Part shown: positions 34,270 through 47,000 of the stretch, in pieces | Layout: every line of letters starts with the position of its first letter | How positions within the stretch are numbered: the first letter of the stretch is position 1 | From: Eretmocerus hayati | Lineage: Eukaryota > Arthropoda > Insecta > Hymenoptera > Aphelinidae | DNA length: 64,000 nucleotides | Direction of reading: 5' to 3' | Assembly: GCA_029851415.1 (NCBI GenBank) | Contig: CM056741.1 | Span: 71,910,282-71,974,281, forward strand | Translations under genes and position numbers: made by a program | The notes under the pieces: model-generated | Databases searched by the model: none | Told to the model about the DNA's origin: nothing | What the model saw: the letters and a program-made list of their open reading frames with translations, nothing else

Positions 34270-34835
34270 TTGCGGTGAATTTAGAATACCGATTTATCAT
34301 CCTCGCTTCATGTTTGAGTGACGGAATCGAGTCAAAAAGGGGGAGTGTATTATGTTTGGAGTGGAAGTGTAACTCTTCATCACAGAGGTCGAAGGAGACA
34401 TGATCAGATGAGACTGACACGTCGATCTGGGCTCCCAGTATCGGGGCCAGAGCGATGCTCAGATCAGAGGAAATCCAGCAACTTGTTTCAGAAGAGTGGT
34501 GTCAGTGTTGTCTTGTTTTTTTTTTTACAATAGCTGGGCAACAAGGAGTCACACTCTGTCGCTTCCGGGAATGAGAAACCCAACTCTCATATGAGCCAAG
34601 GCATTATGTTCTGTTGCAACTCGTCAAAGTGTGGTGTGGTATTTTTTGAGCATGTGTGACGAGGATGATTCGATATTTTCCTCCTGAGGAGAGCTTTGAA
34701 TCGGATTCTATGCCGAGACATTAACGCGAGAGTATTTGATTTCTGATAAATAAGAGGGAATTACTTGAATTCCTTTAGTAATATTGAATTCATACGCATA
34801 TTCGTGGAGTATTTGTAGTTCGATCGGGAAAACCA
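34270..34835. repeat. Segmental repeat, copy C of three
   Basis: Aligns with copy B from about 34330 onward; the core is at 34369-34513. The minus-strand frame is again open (DLCDEELHFHSKHNTLP). The upstream part of the block differs from copies A and B. Confidence 0.7.
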
Positions 34836-36314
34836 CCGGATCGATTCTAAAACTTCTGAAATGTATTGGAAATTCCAAATTTTTTGGGATTTATCTGGGA
34901 ATTGGTGGACGATCTCGATTTTCTTAATTTGTGATCAAACAAATGTAAAATTAGAGATTTTTAAAGATGGAATTATCACTAAAAATTTTATTTTTTGAGT
35001 GAATAATGAAATTGAACATGTTTTATGTAGTGAGATATAAAAAGATTTCGTATCATCTAAATATAGTGTCTAGAAAATTGTAATTTTAATTATGGAATAC
35101 ACTTTTCTTGATTTCGAAATTTCAAGTTTTACTAGAAAATCACAGCTTTTCACTCACATATGATTCCTTGGAAGATGTCTTGAATCTTACTTAGGGGGGT
35201 TCTCCTCGTTGTACTTCAAACACGCCATTCTTTCTTCTCCTGTGATAAAAGTAATTGTGTTGTAGTTCTTCAGTGTTATCCCATCGAAACGACCTTGAAT
35301 GGTTCGTAATTGGCGATGTTTTTGATTCCTCCTTTGTACACTCAAAATCGATTCAAGTCTGTAGAACAAATTAGAATACATTATAAAATTTTCAAGATTT
35401 GAATAGAGACTTATATGGCAAATTGGCAGGTGTATGTGTTGCTTTCTATAGTATTGTGTAGTACACATATGGAGGGTCAAATGTTATGTGACGTGACAGA
35501 ATGATTGTTTGAAAACGATTAATAGTTTTTTTATGACAGAGATTATGTTTGAGATATATATATATATACTCCTCAATTGTTACTATCAGATGAATTACGA
35601 TGAAGGTACGATATGATCTTGCAATGTGTTACATGAAGTAGTTTTTCGCGAGAATTGATGGTTTGTGAATATGTGAAAAGTAGCTGATGGTTAAAAATGT
35701 CATTGGAATTGATCCAAAAGTGAGTACGGGATCGGATTATTCATTGCGTAGATCATGAAAGATTTCATAATAAAAAAGAATCATAATACGCGACTTTGTG
35801 TTGTGTTGAATAGTTCTATTGTAATGGACATACTAATCGGGATCGTGAGAGTATTCGAATATTCCTCATCGAACGCGGTGTATAATGCCGATAATAATTA
35901 ATTTGAATTAGCTCTATAGTGGAATCGACTTACCATGGACTGTAATTTCCTGCTTTTCAGATCTTATTCTGCGTTATTGGTGGTGAGGGAATGAACTGGT
36001 ATGCCATAGTCCTTCTCACTTTTTTTTTCATCGTTGAACGATGCGTTCTGCTCTTGTTGATTTTCTTCGTGGTATTTGAATAGAGTGGAACATTGTCTTG
36101 GGAGTCTGTGGATTAGGAATTCAGTTATGGATGTTGACATGTTTTGAGGGCAAGAAATTATCAGAATGAGATATGAAGTTCATTTATATATTATTAGTTA
36201 TATGTATTACTTAGTGCCCATAATTGGTTACTGTGAGACTCTTCTCACATTTCTTAGTTGAGCTGATGGAAAAGTGCGACTAATTAAACTATTTACGCTT
36301 CTCATTAGTGGCTA
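34836..36314. other. Intergenic, no gene seen
   Basis: AT-rich flank of the giant foldback element, with a short TA run near 35560-35573. A 97-codon minus-strand frame at 35187-35480 has no recognisable family. Confidence 0.45.
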
Positions 36315-37349
36315 TACAACATGTACCATAAGTAGTGTACATACCAATACCTGGTTGTTGGCTGAATTTTGTATATTCAGGAGGCGCTGTCGGATTTTTT
36401 TGTAAGTTTTACCATTTTTTGTAACTTTTGATCAAAAAAATCATTCTAGATATTACATCGGTAATGTTTGAAGCAATTTCACATGGGTAATGATTTTCTG
36501 CTAACCATTACACTATTTGTTGTGTAATGATCATAGCAGAAAGCTTTGGAATAAAGGTTAGGAAGTGAGTGCTGTGCTGCTGTGGCTCACATTTTAGTAT
36601 CCGATGATTCATATAGAGAAATCATTCTCTTTTCTAGTGTGGTGTTTGGAAATTCGCATAAACTTCTGTCTTGTTTTCGCATACGGTAACGTTTGAATTT
36701 TCACGCACGTGAGGATCGTACTTGTTTGATGTGGAAATCGTGCGCGCCGGCCGAGTTCAAGCCTGGCCGAGGTATTCGGTGCGCGTGCGCAGCTTAGAGT
36801 TCATGCGGCGACGACGACGCGGCCCGCAATCCACCTGCAATTTGGTCTGGGGGCTGTTCCCTGTTGCTGTCAGCAGTTGTCGAGTTCTTGGAGATGTCAC
36901 CCGCAGTCCTGTAAAATGGCATCCGCGGCGAGCTAGATCCGCCCAGTTGTGAAGCTCACAACTCCTCCGAGCGCGAACTAGCCCCAGGTCATCGCACGCA
37001 CTCTAACTCTCGCATGCTGACGGTTTCATCGACGGCTACCCGTGAGGCGACAGTGCGCGTTGTTGTAGGGCCGTTTCGTCGTGATCGCATACGTGCCATA
37101 AGTCTGTTGAGTGCTCAGTGAAAGTTTTAAATTGTCTGACCTACTCTTTTTTTCATGCTCAATTACTTGCGTAGTTGATATTTTCAATTTGCTTCATGTT
37201 TCACTAGGCTTCTTTAGTTTATGCTTGTGCGTTGGTAGTTTTATTCTGTAAATTACTTAGGTTTTGGAGGCGAAAAAATCATACCAAATCCCTTCAAGGA
37301 GAGGTTTGAGCTAATCATCAATACTTCCTAATTTTATAGTTTTATGTCC

Positions 37350-37396
37350 CAAAGAGCTTGCAAGCATGATCATTCATGCTTGCAAACTCTTTGCAA
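37350..37396. repeat. Hairpin GAGCTTGCAAGCATGA
   Basis: AAAGAGCTTGCAAGCATGA is followed after a few bases by its near-reverse complement TCATGCTTGCAAACTCTTT. The mirror copy in the other arm is at about 55222-55268 and is also paired. Confidence 0.8.
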
Positions 37397-37783
37397 CAAG
37401 ATCAAGTACCGTGTCCATTATTTTCAAGTAATAGTAATAGCACTACAGCTGGTATAACTACATACTTTCAAGTCGACTGCAATGAAGATGATGCAAATCT
37501 TTTTAATGCAGAGATACTCCAATAGGTTCAAAAGCAAGTACAAAGGTGAAGATGACTCGCCTGCGCGAGCTTTTTCAGCGCTCAATCAAGCCGAGATTGG
37601 CGTATGCCACGGCTGAGATTCCGCGCACGCGAGAGTCTCTATCCGGCGGGTCTCTGATTCGCACAGTGGGTGCCTTGGCACATTTTCCACCATCCAACCA
37701 AGACTTTTCTCGTAGTTCTCCACTGAACACAAACTGAATTTCCCAAATTTACTCAATGTAGAAACTGAGGCATCTTGCATTAA

Positions 37784-40457
37784 GGCGAGGCCGTAGTCTG
37801 CCGCTATATCGGATCAGCCCTAGTAACTTATGGTGGCACCCCTGCGATCACCAAAGTGATGATCAGCAAGCGTGTCATCACCCGCACACTCTAACTTTTG
37901 TAAACATACACTGATTATTGATGTATATGTGTGATCATACACACACACACACAACAACACTGTTTACAAAAGTGGATATATATATACCTTAGGTATATAG
38001 ATATATTGTACCCCTCTCGCATGCTGATATTATCAGAGGTCTTGACATTGTGCCCCTCTCACATACATTAGGGGCCTTTGGAGATAATGTGTTTCTATAC
38101 TTGGAAACCACAGATGTAATTCAGTTGACTTGATGATTAAAATCGAATAAATACATGAACTTTTGGAAAATTAGTATTATCAGAGACCCCAAATTTCAAT
38201 TTTAGGAATACTTCAGAAAATACAAATTTATCAATTCTCAACTGATCCCAAAATTTGGACCATCCCTCTGGAATACAGGAATCTTAGCGGGCATGCTTTG
38301 AACTCCAATTCAATATTCCAAGACTGACTTTATCTCTGGAAATGACCCGTATGCGTCATTTTGACCAAGTATTCTAGGATATTGAAACTGGAACATTGAC
38401 TAGAATCATTAGAATAACCAGAATTTATTCAGAGGCCCAAACAGAACAGTTACATTCAGTATTTGTTCAATACATCTTGAGTACAACAAAATTCATAAAG
38501 TAACTTTCTAAATTTCGTTCACGAAACCTTTAGAACTTGAGTAATTTCCAACGGATTCAGATAACTGAACATGAAATTATCCCTCTAAAATACAGGGATC
38601 TTAGCAAACATGACATGAACTCCAATTCAATATTCCAAGACTGACTTTATCTCTCAAAGTGACCTGGATACGTTATTTTTACCAAGTATTGTAGGGTATT
38701 GAAATTGGAATTTTGATTAGCATCATCAGAATGATCAGAACTGGTTTACAGGGCCAAACAAAATAATTACATTCTGTATTTGTTCAATTCATCTTGAGTA
38801 CAATGAAATTCACAGACAAACCTTCTAACTTTATTTCACAAAACCTTCAGAAGTCAACCAAATTTCAACGGATTCAGATAACTGAACATGAAATCATCCC
38901 TCTAAAATACAGGGATCTCAGCAGACATGATTTAAACTCCAATTCAATATTCCAAGATTGACTTTATTTCTGAAAATGACCCGGATACGCCATTTTAACC
39001 AAGTATTCTAATAAGATATTGGAACTAGAACTTTGAATTGAAGAACCTGAATGATCAGAAATGGTTTGGAGGCCCATACAGAACAATTTCACTCTGTATT
39101 CCATCAATACATCTCAAGGACAATAAAATTTGCAACATAACTTTCTAAATGTTGATCACAAAATCTTCATAACTCAACCAAGTTTCAACGGATTCAGATA
39201 ACTAAACATGAAATCATCCCTCTAAAATACAGGGATCTTGTCATACATGAATCCAAATCCAATTCAATATTCCAAGACTGACTTTATCTCTTACAATGAA
39301 CCGGAGACGTTATTTTTACCAAGTATTCTAGGATAGTGAAACTGGAACCTTAATTAGAATCATTAGAATGATCAGAACTGGATTAGAGGCCCAAACAAAA
39401 CACTTACATTCTGTATTTGTTCAATCCATCTTGAGTACAATGAAATCCACATCCAACTTTCTATTTTTTTCACAAAACCTTTGGAACTCGAGCCAATTCC
39501 AACGGATTCAGATAACTAAACATAAAATTATCCCTCTGAAATGCAGGGATCTTAGCAGACATGATTTGAACTCCAATTCAATATTTCAAAACTGACTTTA
39601 TCTCTCAAAGTGACCCGGATACGTTATTTTCACCAAGTATTCTAAGGTATTGTAACTGAAACCTTGATTAGGATCATCAAAATGATCAGAACTGGATTAG
39701 AGGTCCAAACAAAACACTTACATCCTGTATTTGTTCAAAGGCTCGTGCATGCAAATTTGCAAATTTAATGTTGCACTGAGCTCTCTGCCAATAGATGCAA
39801 GAAGATGCATGTCGCAGCGGACGGCTATCAGATTCACCACCATGCCTGATCGCAGAAATCTCGCGCGACAAACGACCCGGGTCCGGTCGATGATGACATA
39901 TAATGTCATCAGCTGGGCCGTTGCTTTCCACCGGGAAGTCGCGGCTTACAAAACTCACATCCGCGATGACAACACACGGGAACGTGCATGATCGAAGCAG
40001 ACGGTTTTCTCGCGCTCCCAGATCAGTCTGACCACTTTGAATAAACGGAAAATTATGGTTGTCATCATATAACTGATCGCCGTTCTGGATTTATCTCAAG
40101 TTTGACAAGGAATTATCAACAAATAAGGGTCTTACTATTATCTACGAACTTGAGAAAATTGCCCTATGGAGTGAAAGTGAGAAAAAACGAGCTGATCACA
40201 AAATTATAGAATGAAGTGGAACACATGCCTTACCCCTGGAGCAGACGACATCTGTACATGTCTGTACAGCGCTTATCATGAAAGTTTTTTCGTCTACTTT
40301 CGTGGGATTTCGCTCCATAGCGCAATTTTTACATGCACTTTGTTGACGCATACAAAATATGAAGGGATTTGGTTAAGTAAGACTCGAGATATTCACAGAA
40401 CGGATTCGGGTCAATCTCCCTAGCTTCTTCAAGATGGCCGCGGACTACGGCCTCGCC
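37784..40457. mobile_element. TTAA-flanked DNA element nested in left arm
   Basis: GGCGAGGCCGTAGTC starts the element and its reverse complement ends it; TTAA flanks both sides (37780-37783 and 40458-40461). The empty site is visible elsewhere in the giant element: GCATTAATTATTAAAA at about 54375, and a one-base variant near 54840. TTAA targets are typical of piggyBac and Kolobok. No transposase is seen. Inside are a hairpin (ACTTTTGTAAACA, about 37892 and 37950), a CA run and a ~317-bp tandem repeat. Confidence 0.8.
38262..39740. repeat. ~317-bp tandem repeat, about 4.7 copies
   Basis: Units begin ATCCCTCTAAAATACAGGGA near 38262, 38579, 38895, 39215 and 39529, each with AACTCCAATTCAATATTCCA and GAAACTGGAACATTGA-like segments. 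It sits wholly inside the TTAA-flanked element. Confidence 0.9.
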
Positions 40458-40461
40458 TTAA

Positions 40462-41010
40462 TTATTAAAAACTTTCAAATATTGGGACTGCAAGTGGTCT
40501 TGTATGCGTCAGGAATCAACTGTACCCCGTTGCAAATAGTTTTGAAAAACGGAGCCAGCTCCAACCAAAACTAAGTCACCTTCTTCTCTGCGGAATTCGC
40601 TGTTATTTATTTCTAAACAATGATTATTATGAGAGCAGCCAAGTCGATTGATAAACCGGACTCTAAGTTGTGGGACACTGGCTGTCACGTGACCCCCACC
40701 ACGTTCCGAGGCAGGCAAAAACGGAGCCGCCTAAATAACCAGTATCCTATAACTTGGAGTCTGGCTCACCGGGTGACCTAAGTGCTTTTGTAATAATCAT
40801 TCTTTAAGAATGAATTACAGCGAATTTCGCAGAAAAAAAGATGACACAATTTTTTAGAACTATTTGCAACGGGGTGCGGTTCATTTCTGATGCATACGAT
40901 CATTTCCGATATTTGGAAATTTTTAATAATTAATGCAGAATGACCGAGTTTCTGAATGAAGTGAAATTGGGAGACTCAGTTTGTGTTTAGTAGAAAACTA
41001 CAAGAAAAAT
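40462..41010. repeat. Nested ~750-bp palindrome of left arm (inner part)
   Basis: AACTGTACCCCGTTGCAAATAG (about 40518) faces CTATTTGCAACGGGGTGCGG (about 40860), and the flanking words also pair, around a centre near 40735 rich in CACGTGACCCCC. The outer left half is displaced to 37630-37783 by the TTAA-flanked insertion. The intact copy is at about 54235-54985. Confidence 0.75.
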
Positions 41011-41029
41011 CATGGTTGGGGGGTCAGGG

Positions 41030-41965
41030 GTGGATGATGTACCAGAGCACCCGTGGTCTGATTCGCATGCCTCGCGTGAGCGATCGCAAATGTGACCCGC
41101 GTGCGCGAGCGTTTCATATTCCCAAGAAATATGGAGCTCGCGTTAGCTGAGTTCGGATAACATCTGGTGCGCGATCGGAATCTCCTCCTCTTCAGCCTCA
41201 AATGTATCTCACCCGCGCGAGAATACTCATATGATGCGATAGACTTCTCAATTGATTTGCGTATGTGAACATAGAGATGCCTCGCGTGCGCAAGCAGGCC
41301 GAGACTCGCGTACGCGAACGTAAAACTGACTCGAGTGCGCGAGCGACTCATAAGAGTGATTTGGAGCTCGCGTACGCTAAGGTTGGATTGCATCTTGTGC
41401 GCGATCGGCTTCTCCTCCTCTTTGGTCTCGCGTACGCGAGTATCTCACTCGTACATGAATACCCATGTGATGCGATTGACACCTCAGTTGATCCGCTCAC
41501 GTGAACATAAAGATGCCTCGCGTGCGCGAGCAAGCCGCGATTCGCGTACGCGAATATGAAGCTGATTCGCGTGCGCGAGCAAGTCGAAATTCGCCTACGC
41601 GAATGTAAAGATGCCTCGCGTGCGTGAGCAAGCCGAGATTCGCGTGCGCGAGCGACTCATAGTAGTAATTTGAAGCTCGCGTACGCTGCGTTTGGAAAAC
41701 ATCTTGGGCGCGATCGATATCTTCTCCTCTTAAGCCTCGCGTGCGCGAATATGTATCTTACTCGTGCATGAATACCCATGTGATGCGATTGATATCTCGG
41801 TTGATTCGCGAAAGATACATCGCGTGCGCGAGCAAACCTAGACTCGCGTATGCGAATTTGAAGCTGACTCGCGTGCGCGAGTGACTTATTTTCCCAAGTA
41901 ATTTGGAGCTCGCGTACGCTGAGTTCGGATGACATCCTGTGCGCGGTCGGCATCTCCTCTTCGTT
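41030..41965. repeat. CpG-rich array of TTCGCGTACGCGAA palindromes (left arm)
   Basis: Dozens of TCGCGTACGCGA, CTCGCGTGCGCGAG and related palindromes, separated by 10-20 bases such as CAAGCCGAGAT and TGTAAAGCTGAC. A higher-order unit of roughly 230-300 bp recurs, marked by CTTGTGCGCGATCGGC, TCTCCTCCTCTT and CCATGTGATGCGATTGA. Long frames with RTRIS/LAHAR residues in it are repeat artefacts. Confidence 0.85.
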
Positions 41966-42199
41966 AGCTGCGCGGGTATGGAAAGAGTAATGATGCTTCG
42001 CGTACGCGATGTGGATACGATTTTCTATGTAATCTGTGAGTCATGGATACTATTCTGCAGATCATGACCCAAGTGCGCTAATTCAATCTTCCTTCGCGAT
42101 GGTGATCGGTTTTTTATGCAATCTGAACGTCACGTGAAACATTTTGCGGATCATCACTTGCGTGCTGATCCCCAAAATGACATTGGATAGATGATTCAA

Positions 42200-43490
42200 T
42201 CCTCGAGCGGTAGTTGACGCTCTTCGCGATTCAACGTATACGTAGAAGTTCGTGACCCGAATTCATTCCTCCAGTGATTGATCGCTTCGCTCTTCCACTT
42301 CAACCGTTCTCCTCGTCATGGATGTCGGAAAGTCGATGAAGATCAATTTCTGAGGATCAGACTTCGCGAAAAGATGACTTAATGCTCGAGCAGTAGTCGA
42401 CAACCTTTGCAATCCGATGCATTTGCGACAGCCAGTGGATTTCGATCGTACTACTCCAGAGCGATTGATACACTCTCTCCCATCCGAGATGTTACCTGTC
42501 GTTTGAGAGTTGAGGGGTCAATGTCGGTGGATTTCTGGAATTCTGGGTTCGCCAGACAATGGCCTGACGCTCAAGCGGTAGTCGACGCTCCTTGAAATTC
42601 AAGGAAAATTCAAGGATTCGCGGATTTTAATCAAACCACAGACTAATTTACCACTTCTCTCTTTCATTCACACGATTTTGTCCACGGGTATGTCAAAAAG
42701 TCAATGCTGATCGAAATCTAATAATAGATTCGCGAGACGATGACCCGACGCTCGAGCGGTAGTCGACGCTCGCTATGATTCAGAGCAGACGTAAGGAAAT
42801 TGCGAATTTTAATCGAACTACGAACTAATTAACCACTTATCCCTTCCATTCACACGATTTTGTCGACGGGGGTGTTGGGAAATCAATGCTGATCGATATC
42901 CAATGACAGGAATTTGCGAGAAGATGAATCAATTCTCAAGCGGTAGTCGACGCTAGCTAAGATTCAGAGCACACGTGAGGGATTTGCGGATTTCAATCAA
43001 GCTACAAACTGATTAACCACTTTTCTCTTCCATTCACACGATTTTGTCGACGGGGATGTCGAAAAGTCAATGCTGATCAATACCTAATCATAGAAATTCG
43101 CGAGACGATGACCTGACGCTCGAGCGGTAGTCGACGCTCGCCGAGATTCAGAGCAGATGTGAAAAATTTGTAGATTTGAATCGAATTACGAACTAACCTA
43201 CCACTTCTCTTTTTCATTCATACGATTCTGTCGACGGGGATGTTGGGCCAATGCTGATCGATATTCAATGACAGAAATTCACGAGAAGATGACTCGATGC
43301 TCGAGCGGCAGTCAACGCTCCTTAAAATTCAAGGAAAATTCAAGAATTTGCGGATTTTGATCGAATTAAGAACTAATCTTGTCTCCTTCATTCACACGAT
43401 TTTGTCGACGCGGATGTCGAAAAGTCAATGCTGATCATTATCTAAGGATGGAAATTCGCAAGAAGATGACTCGATGCTCTAGCGGTACCT
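42200..43490. repeat. ~183-bp satellite, forward-type block
   Basis: Units marked by CTCGAGCGGTAGTCGACGCT at about 42570, 42750, 42935, 43118 and 43303, plus more diverged units at about 42212 and 42385 in the arm. The last unit breaks off at about 43490 into the second palindrome array. Confidence 0.88.
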
Positions 43491-44078
43491 GACACCTCAG
43501 TGATCCGCTCACGTGAACGTGGAGTGTAAAGCTGACTTGCGTGCGCAAGCAAGCCGAAATCCGCGTGCATGAATGTGGAGCTGATTCGCGTGCGTGAGCA
43601 ACTCATATTCCCGAATAATTTGGAGCACGCGTACGCTAAGTTTGGATAACACCTTGTGCGCGATCGGCATCTCCTCCTCTTCGTCCTCGCGTACACGAAG
43701 ATGTATCTCACACGTGCATGAATATCCATGTGATGCGATTGACACCTGAATCGATTTGCTTACGTAAGAGTGGAGATATCTCGCGTGCGCGAGCAAGCTG
43801 AGATCCGCGTACGCGAATGTAACGTTGTTTCGCGTGCGCGAACAAGCAGAAACTCGCGTACGCGAATGTAAAGCTGATACGGGTGCGCGAACAAGCGGAG
43901 ATTCTTGTACGCGAGTGTAAAGCTAATTCGCGTGCGCAATCGACTCGAATTCCCAAGTAATTTGGAGCTCGCGTACGCTAAGTTTGGATGACATCTTGTG
44001 CGCGATCGGCATCTCCTCCTCTTTGGCCTTGCGTACGCGGGTAACTCACTCGTGCTTGAATACCCGTGTGATGCATCC
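43490..44078. repeat. Second CpG-palindrome array inside the satellite
   Basis: Same families of TCGCGTACGCGA palindromes and the same GTGCGCGATCGGCATCTCC and CCATGTGATGCGATTGACAC landmarks as the arm array, in left-arm orientation. It separates the two satellite blocks of opposite orientation and breaks into a satellite unit mid-monomer near 44078. Confidence 0.85.
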
Positions 44079-47000
44079 CCGTCTAGAAAATCGTGTGAAT
44101 GAAAGAGAGGAATCAGTTTGTAGTTTGATCGAATTCCGCTAATTCTCAAATCTGCTTTGAATCTAAGGGAGCGTCGACTACCGCCCGAGCATCGAGTCAT
44201 CTTCTCGCGAATTTCTGTCATTGGATATCGATCAGCATTGACTTTCCAACAACCCCGTCGACAAAATCGTATGAATGAAAGAAAGGAGTGGTAAATTGGT
44301 CTGTAAATTGATTAGAATCCGCGAATCCTTACATCTGCTTGGAATCTAAGGGAGCGTCGACTACCGCTGGAGCATCCAGTCATCGTCTCGCGAATTCTTG
44401 TCATTGAATATCGATCAGCATTGGCTTTCCAACATGCCCGTCGACAAAATCGTATGAATGAAAGAGAGGAGAGGTGAATCAGTTTGTAGTCTCAGGAGAA
44501 TCCGCGAATTCTTACATCTGCTTTAAATCTGAGCGAGCGTCGACTACCGCTCGAGCATCGAGTCATCTTCTCGCGAATTTCTGTCATTGAATATCGATCA
44601 GCATTGACTTTCCGACATCTCCGTCGACAGAATCGTATGAATGGAAGAAAGGAGTGGTAAATTGGTCTGTAAATTGATTAGAATCCGCGAATCCTTACAT
44701 CTGCTTGGAATCTAAGGGAGCGTCGACTACCGCTGGAGCATCCAGTCATCGTCTCGCGAATTTCTGTCATTGGATATCGATCAGCATTCACTTTCCAACA
44801 TCCCCGTCGACAAAATCGTATGAATGAAAGAAAGGAGTGGTAAATTGGTCTGTAAATTGATTAGAATCCGCGAATCCTTACATCTGCTTGGAATCTAAGG
44901 GAGCGTCGACTACCGCTGGAGCATCCAGTCATCGTCTCGCGAATTCTTGTCATTGAATATCGATCAGCATTGGCTTTCCAACATGCCCGTCGACAAAATC
45001 GTATGAATGAAAGAGAGGAGAGGTAAATCAGTTTGTAGTCTCATGAAAATCCGCGAATTCTTTCGTCTGCTTTGAATCTGAAGGAGCGTCGACTACCACT
45101 CGAGTATCGAGTCATCATCTCTCGAATTTCTGTCATTGAGTATCGATCAGCATTGACATTTCGACATCACCGTCGCCAAAATCGTGTGAATGGAAGAGAG
45201 AAGTGGTTAATCAGTTTGTAGCTTGATTAGAATCCGCAAATCCCTCACGTGTGCTCTGAATCTTAGCTACCGTCAACTACCGCTTGAGCATTGATTCATC
45301 AACTCGCAAATTTCTGTCATTGGATATCGATCATCATTGACTTCCCAACAGCCCCGTCGACGGAATCGTGTGAATGGAGGACACAAGTGGTCAATGAGTT
45401 CGTAGTTTGATTAACATTCGCAAATTCCTTACAACTGCTGTGAATCTTAACGAGCGTCGACTACCGCTCGAGCGTCGGGTCATCGTCTCGCGAATCTATT
45501 ATTCGATTTCGATCAGCATTGACTCTCCAACATTCCCGTCGACATAATCGTATGAATGGAGGAGAGGAGTGGTGAATCAATTGGAGTCTGATTAAAATCT
45601 GCCAATTCTTACATCTGCTTTGAATCTGAGGGAGCGTCGACTACCGCTCGAGCATCGAGTCATCTTCTCGCGAATTTCTGTCATAGAATATCGATCAGCA
45701 TTGGCTTCCCAACATCCCCGCCGACAAAATCGTATGAATGGAAGAGAAAATAGGTGAATCAGTTTGTAGTCTGATTGAAATCCGCGAATTCTTACATCTG
45801 CTTTGAATCTAAGGGAGCGCCGAGTACCGGTGGAGCATCGAATCATCTTTTCGCAAACTTCTGTCATTGAATATCAATCAGCATTGGCTTTCCGACATCT
45901 CCGTCGACAAAATCGTGTGAATGGAAGGAAAAAGTGGTATATTCATTTGTAGTCTGATGGGAATCCGCAAATTCTTACGCCTGCTTCGAATCTGAAGGAG
46001 CGTCGACTACCGCTCGAGCATCGAGTCATCTTTTCGCGAATTTTTGTCATTGGATATCGATCAGCATTGACTTTGCAATATCCCCGTCGACAAAATCGTG
46101 GGAATGAAAGAGAGAAGTGGTAAGTTAGTTCGTAGTTCGATTCAAATCTACAAATTCCTCACATCTGCTTTGAATCTAAGGGAGCGTCGACTACCGCTCG
46201 AGCATCCAGTCATCTTTCCGCGAATTTCTGTCATTGAATATCGATCAGCATTGACTTTCCGACATCTCCGTCGACAAGATCGTGTGAATAGAAGAAAGGA
46301 GTGGTATACTAATTTGTAGTCCAATTGAAATTCGAAAATTTTTACGTCTGCTTTCAATCTAAAGGAGTGTCGACTACCGAGCATCAAGTCATTTTCTCGC
46401 GAATTTTTCTGTCATTGGATATCGATCAACATTGACTTTGCAACATCCCCGTCGACAAAATCGTGGGAATGGAGGAGTGAAGTGGTTAATCAGTTTGTGG
46501 CTTGATTAGAATCCGCAAATCCCTCACATGTGCTCTGAATCTTAGCTAGCGTCGACTACCGCTTGAGCATTGATTCATCAACTCGCGAATTTCTGTCATT
46601 GGATATCGATCACCATTGACTTCCCAACAGCCCCGTCGACGAAATCGTGTGAATGAAAGACAAAAGTGGTCAATCAGTTCGTGATTTGATTAGAATTCGG
46701 GAATTATTTAGAACTGCTCTGAATCTTAGCGAGCGTCGACTACCGCTCGAGCTTCAGGTCATCGTCTCGCGAATCTCTATTATTAGATATTGATCAGCAT
46801 TGACTCCTCGACAACCCCGTCGACAAAATCGTGTGAATGAAAGAGAGAAGTGGTTAATCAGTTTGTAGCTTGATTAGAATCCGCAAATCCCTCACATGTG
46901 CTCTGAATCTTAGCTAGCGTCGACTACTGCTTGAGCATTGATTCATCAACTCGCGAAATTCTGTCATTGGATATCGATCACCATTGACTTCCCAACAGCC

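Larger units (their letters stand above)
36317..42630. repeat. Left inverted arm of the giant element
   Basis: Inverted match to 51490-56373, interrupted by the TTAA-flanked insertion at 37784-40457. Landmarks that mirror the right arm include GTGTAATGATCATAGCAGAA (about 36520), the CpG-rich block (36700-37050), the hairpin at 37350-37395, the GAGTCATGGATACTATTCTG junction (about 42047) and GGTAGTTGACGCTC (about 42212). Confidence 0.85.

Noticed and set aside
43708..44221. Long frames with repeated RTRIS / LAHAR / FAYAS residues in the CpG arrays (also 41010-41393, 53617-53961, 53916-54299)
   Set aside because: They are translations of the short palindrome repeats, occur on both strands and in mirror copies, and have no domain or proper start.
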